Assembly: GCA_964453035.1 (NCBI GenBank)
Contig: CAYVOX010000142.1
Coordinates: 1 to 8,190, forward strand
From: CAYVOX01 sp964453035
Lineage (GTDB): Bacteria; Chloroflexota; Anaerolineae; Anaerolineales; Anaerolineaceae
Direction of reading: 5' to 3'
Length of the DNA: 8,190 nt
Notes under the pieces: generated by a model
Seen by the model: the letters and a program-made list of their open reading frames with translations, nothing else
The model's database searches: none
Told to the model about the DNA's origin: nothing
Part shown: positions 4,983 through 8,190 of the stretch, piece after piece
Position numbering within the stretch: position 1 is the stretch's first letter
How the letters are laid out: each line of letters opens with the position of its first letter
Program-made: the position numbers and the translations under genes

Positions 4983-7058
4983 ATGACCCTCTCTGCCGGC
5001 TTTCTCCTCAACAACCGCTACCGCATCCTCTCCATCCTCGGACAGGGAGGCATGGGAGCTATTTACCACGCCGTAGATGAGAACCTCGGTATTTCCGTCG
5101 CCGTCAAGGAAAATCTCTTCCTCACCGACGAATACGCCCGCCAGTTCCAGCGAGAAGCCAATATTCTCGCCAGCCTGCACCATCCCAATCTGCCTCGCGT
5201 GCGCGATTACTTCTCCAACAGCCAGGGTCAATATATGGTGATGGACTATATCGAGGGTGAAGATTTACGCGCCCGCATTGACCGCGTTAAATACCTTCCT
5301 GAAAAAGAAGCCCTCCTCATCGCCATCGGCATTTGCGAAGCCCTCAACTACATGCACTCGCGTGAACCCGCTGTCGTCCACCGGGATGTCAAACCTGGTA
5401 ACATCCGCATCACCCCTGAAGGCAATGTCGTTCTGGTGGATTTTGGCCTGGCTAAAGTAATGCAAGGCAACCAGGTCACCACAACCGGAGCCCGCGCCAT
5501 GACCCCCGGCTACTCTCCCCCCGAGCAATACGGCACCGGGCGGACGGACGCCCGCACCGATATCTACTCGCTCGGTGCCACCCTCTACGCCGCCCTCACC
5601 GGCGTGATTCCCGAAGACGGTTTGGAACGTGCCACCGGCAAATCCGAACTGACCCCGCTGCGCACCTTCCAACCCAGGGTCAACCGTCGTATTGCTGCCG
5701 TGGTAGAAAAATCCCTTGAGGTTGAGCCCGAAAAACGCTACCAGACCGCCGAAGAATTTCGCGAAGCGCTCATTGATGCCGCCGAGCTCTACTCCGCACG
5801 CCAGAAACGCCCCACTGTCCCCCCGCCGCCTTCCACCCCTCCCTTTGAAGGTGAAGAAGCCGAAGAAGAAAGCGCCCTGCCCATTTCGCGTCCCCCTTCC
5901 CGCAAAAAGCTGCGCATCAAGAGAACCCGGTGGATCACGCTCACCCTGGCACTGATCGTCCTGGGCGTGGTGCTCATTATCACCCTCAACCCGTCACTAT
6001 TGATGAACCCCGCTCCCACCCTGCAACCGACCGGGCAACCCACCCGCACCGCGTCTCTCGTGCCAACCGCCTCGCTCCCAGCCGCCGCGCCAACAGGTAC
6101 AGTACCGCCCGAAAATCCAGCGACCTCCCCTGCGGTCACACCGCCAAAGCCTTCCGCAACCGTCTCAACCATCAAACCCACCCCGGTGGGCGGTAGCGAG
6201 CAGATTGCCTTTGCCTCCAACCGGACTGGTTCCATGCAAATCTGGTTGATGAATGTTGACGGCAGCCAGTTGGAACAATTAACCCGTCTTCCCAACGGCG
6301 CCTGTCAGCCGGAATGGTCGCCCGACGGCTTGCAAATCGCCTTTATCAGCCCCTGCCTCAACAAATCCGATAGCGGTTACCCTGGCGGGCGCATTTTCAT
6401 CATGGATGCTGACGGCAGTAACATCCAGGCCCTGCCTGTTCCGCTCAACCCGGAAGGCGATTACGACCCCGCCTGGTCTCCGGACGGCAAACGCATCGCT
6501 TACACCTCACTGATCAGCGCAAAGCAGCAAATCCTTGTCTATTCGTTCGAAGACAAAGTCAGCGTCAACGTCTCCAGCTCAAGATACAACGATTACAGCC
6601 CCACCTGGTCTCCCAGCGGCAAAATGCTCGCCTTTGTCCGCCAGAGCCTCGGAGCGCAAATCTTCGTCATGGGCGACCGGGGCGAGAACCCCAGTCAGTT
6701 CAACCTCAGCGAAGCCAACCTGTTCAGCCAGCACCCGGCTTTTACCCCCGATGGTCAATACATCCTCTACAGCCAGTACAAAGCCAATGCCGCCATTCCC
6801 TACTTCCTGGGAATGCGCATTCAGGATCAAGGCTCAACCAAAGAAATTCGCATCCCACCCAGCGGCGCGAGCATCGGACCAGTTTCAAACCCCACCGTCT
6901 CACCCGATGGTTTTTGGATTGTCTTCGAAAGCTGGCCTGACGGCAAGAACCACGATATCTACCGCATGCTCATCAACGGCGGAGACCGAGCCCAGCTCAC
7001 CTCCGACCCCGGTTTTGACTTCGGCCCCGTCTGGCGTCCTGTAACTCAAAACCAATAG
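4983..7058 (+). CDS. Transmembrane Ser/Thr protein kinase with C-terminal TolB-like (PD40) beta-propeller
   Basis: The 691-residue protein has a cytoplasmic Hanks-type kinase domain (about 13-268), a Glu/Pro-rich juxtamembrane region, one TM helix (about 317-335, after the basic stretch RKKLRIKRTR), a Pro/Thr-rich extracellular linker (340-402) and a propeller (405-690). Kinase motifs are complete: GQGGMG loop (20-25), K42, E58, HRDVKPGN (133-140), DFG (153-155), TPGYSPPEQYG (174-184), D193 and R252; activation-loop T166-T168 are candidate autophosphorylation sites. The propeller has WSPDG-type signatures at 445, 498, 542, 587 and 639 and a final VWRP at 683, consistent with six blades. C441 and C458 in the first blades could pair. 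The architecture implies extracytoplasmic ligand or wall sensing linked to cytoplasmic phosphorylation; ligand and substrates are unknown. ATG at 4983 lacks a ribosome site but is the first usable start after the promoter. Confidence 0.93.
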   Translation: MTLSAGFLLNNRYRILSILGQGGMGAIYHAVDENLGISVAVKENLFLTDEYARQFQREANILASLHHPNLPRVRDYFSNSQGQYMVMDYIEGEDLRARIDRVKYLPEKEALLIAIGICEALNYMHSREPAVVHRDVKPGNIRITPEGNVVLVDFGLAKVMQGNQVTTTGARAMTPGYSPPEQYGTGRTDARTDIYSLGATLYAALTGVIPEDGLERATGKSELTPLRTFQPRVNRRIAAVVEKSLEVEPEKRYQTAEEFREALIDAAELYSARQKRPTVPPPPSTPPFEGEEAEEESALPISRPPSRKKLRIKRTRWITLTLALIVLGVVLIITLNPSLLMNPAPTLQPTGQPTRTASLVPTASLPAAAPTGTVPPENPATSPAVTPPKPSATVSTIKPTPVGGSEQIAFASNRTGSMQIWLMNVDGSQLEQLTRLPNGACQPEWSPDGLQIAFISPCLNKSDSGYPGGRIFIMDADGSNIQALPVPLNPEGDYDPAWSPDGKRIAYTSLISAKQQILVYSFEDKVSVNVSSSRYNDYSPTWSPSGKMLAFVRQSLGAQIFVMGDRGENPSQFNLSEANLFSQHPAFTPDGQYILYSQYKANAAIPYFLGMRIQDQGSTKEIRIPPSGASIGPVSNPTVSPDGFWIVFESWPDGKNHDIYRMLINGGDRAQLTSDPGFDFGPVWRPVTQNQ

Positions 7059-7073
7059 GCAGGGAGGCTTTTT

Positions 7074-8190
7074 ATGCCGCTGGAAGTTGGCGCTCACCTC
7101 AACAATCGTTACCGCATCACCGCAGTGATTGCCCAGGGCGGCATGGGGGCCATCTACCGTGCCCAGGATGAAAGCCTCGGCGTTGAAGTAGCCCTAAAAG
7201 AGAACCTCTTCTCCTCAGAGGAAGCCACCCGCCAGTTCCACCGCGAAGCCACCCTGCTCGCTGCCCTGCGCCATCCCAATCTTCCCCGCGTCACCGACCA
7301 TTTCGTGATTTCAGACCAGGGACAGTACCTGGTTATGGATTTCATCGAGGGCGACGATATTCGCCAGCGCCTCACCCACCGGAGCATCAGCGAAGATGAA
7401 GCTGTTGCCATCGGCGTTGCCGCCTGCGATGCGCTCGCCTACCTGCACAGCCGAACTCCTCCCGTCATCCACCGCGATATCAAACCCGGCAACATAAAAA
7501 TCACCCCCACCGGGCAGGTTTTCCTGGTGGATTTTGGGCTTGCCAAGATATCCAAACCTGGTCAGGCCACCACCACCGGCGCACAAGCCCTTACCCCCGG
7601 CTATGCTCCTCCAGAGCAGTACGGCCAGGGTACCACGCCCGCCTCAGATATCTATGCCCTCGGCGCCACCCTCTATGCTGCCGTCACCGGCAAAATCCCT
7701 GAGGATGCCCTCGCCCGCGCCATGGGTAGCGCCCTGCTCACCCCCATACGCACCCACAATCCTGAACTCACCGAGCGCTTTGCCCGGGTGATTGAACGCG
7801 CCATGGCTGTCAAACCGCAAGACCGCTACCCCAATGCCAACGAATTCCGCCTGGCCTTGCTCTCTGTTTCCCCTGTAGCCGGCCTTAACGCGCCCACCGC
7901 CGCAGCCGTGCCCCTCTCGGCTCCTGGCATGACAACCGATTCCACAGTGCGCGGCAGCATCAGCACCCCGCTTCGCCCTGTTGCTGCATCCCCAACCCCT
8001 GCGCCGATTCCCCTTGCCACTCCAGCCAGCCAGCCGCAAAAAAAGGTCTCCCCTGTCGCGTTGGTGATTGGTTTGCTCGCCTTTTCAGCTCTAGCCGTAG
8101 GCGCATTCTTGCTCCTTTCCAACCAGCCCGTTGCCACGCTTCCGGCTGACACGCTAACCCCACCACCGCCAACGCAAAGCCAGCCCACCC
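7074..8190 (+). CDS. Transmembrane Ser/Thr protein kinase, tandem paralogue (3' end beyond window)
   Basis: The open frame continues past the right edge; 372 codons are visible with no stop. The kinase domain (about 13-265) aligns with the upstream kinase nearly without gaps, roughly 60% identical by eye, and retains K42, E58, HRDIKPGN (133-140), DFG (153-155), TPGYAPPEQYG (174-184), D192 and R251. The glycine loop reads AQGGMG (20-25): the first Gly of GxGxxG is Ala. An Ala/Pro/Thr-rich segment (266-326), a TM helix (about 327-348) and the start of a Pro/Thr-rich extracellular part follow; the sensor domain is not visible. GGAGG (7063-7067) lies 6 bases before the ATG. The gene starts 15 bases after the first kinase stop, with no terminator or promoter between, so the two are very probably cotranscribed. 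Both likely arose by tandem duplication. Confidence 0.93.
   Translation, partial: MPLEVGAHLNNRYRITAVIAQGGMGAIYRAQDESLGVEVALKENLFSSEEATRQFHREATLLAALRHPNLPRVTDHFVISDQGQYLVMDFIEGDDIRQRLTHRSISEDEAVAIGVAACDALAYLHSRTPPVIHRDIKPGNIKITPTGQVFLVDFGLAKISKPGQATTTGAQALTPGYAPPEQYGQGTTPASDIYALGATLYAAVTGKIPEDALARAMGSALLTPIRTHNPELTERFARVIERAMAVKPQDRYPNANEFRLALLSVSPVAGLNAPTAAAVPLSAPGMTTDSTVRGSISTPLRPVAASPTPAPIPLATPASQPQKKVSPVALVIGLLAFSALAVGAFLLLSNQPVATLPADTLTPPPPTQSQPT

Noticed and set aside
5789..6295. 168-codon minus-strand open frame across the kinase linker
   Set aside because: It is the Gly/Val-rich antisense of the Pro/Thr-rich linker, with no ribosome site or promoter seen.

Overview
The window looks like bacterial chromosome from the Chloroflexota, most likely an Anaerolineae-type lineage. 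This is inferred from three things: Ser/Thr kinases with Thr/Pro-rich extracellular linkers, a small anchored protein with long 'TPTITLTPT'-style tails, and a GC-rich, C-rich coding style. No rRNA or other taxonomic marker is present, so the assignment is tentative. Coding density is high, and no transposase, integrase, CRISPR array or phage gene is visible.

Layout. (i) 1-2960, minus strand: a tightly overlapping three-gene run, in transcription order a YbhN/AglD-type integral membrane protein (LPG-synthase TM family), a PHP-domain metal phosphoesterase, and a two-lobed GNAT-type N-acetyltransferase. It is followed by a tRNA-Gln(CUG) gene that has its own sigma70-like promoter, overlapping the acetyltransferase stop codon, and a factor-independent terminator. 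(ii) 3005-3940, plus strand: psuG, pseudouridine-5'-phosphate glycosidase, divergent from the membrane-protein operon. (iii) 3941-4861, minus strand: an unrecognised two-TM, Thr/Pro-rich surface protein. Its stop codon directly abuts that of psuG, with no bases between them. (iv) 4862-4982: a 121-bp divergent promoter region with a clear TTGCAC-N17-TAAAAT promoter and a perfect 14-bp palindrome at the predicted start site. (v) 4983-8190, plus strand: two tandem paralogous transmembrane Ser/Thr protein kinases 15 bp apart. The first carries a C-terminal TolB-like (PD40) beta-propeller; the second runs off the right edge of the window.

How the genes may work together. The kinase pair is probably one transcription unit for extracytoplasmic sensing with cytoplasmic kinase output. 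The divergent anchored protein could be a partner, but that rests only on position and shared architecture. The minus-strand operon is a mixed set (transporter-like membrane protein, phosphoesterase, acetyltransferase) whose overlapping ends suggest translational coupling, without a clear common pathway. psuG works in pseudouridine salvage or degradation, yet no pseudouridine kinase is present in the window. A recurring -10 context, GG(G)TAnAAT, precedes four of the five transcription units and is a useful promoter signature for this genome.
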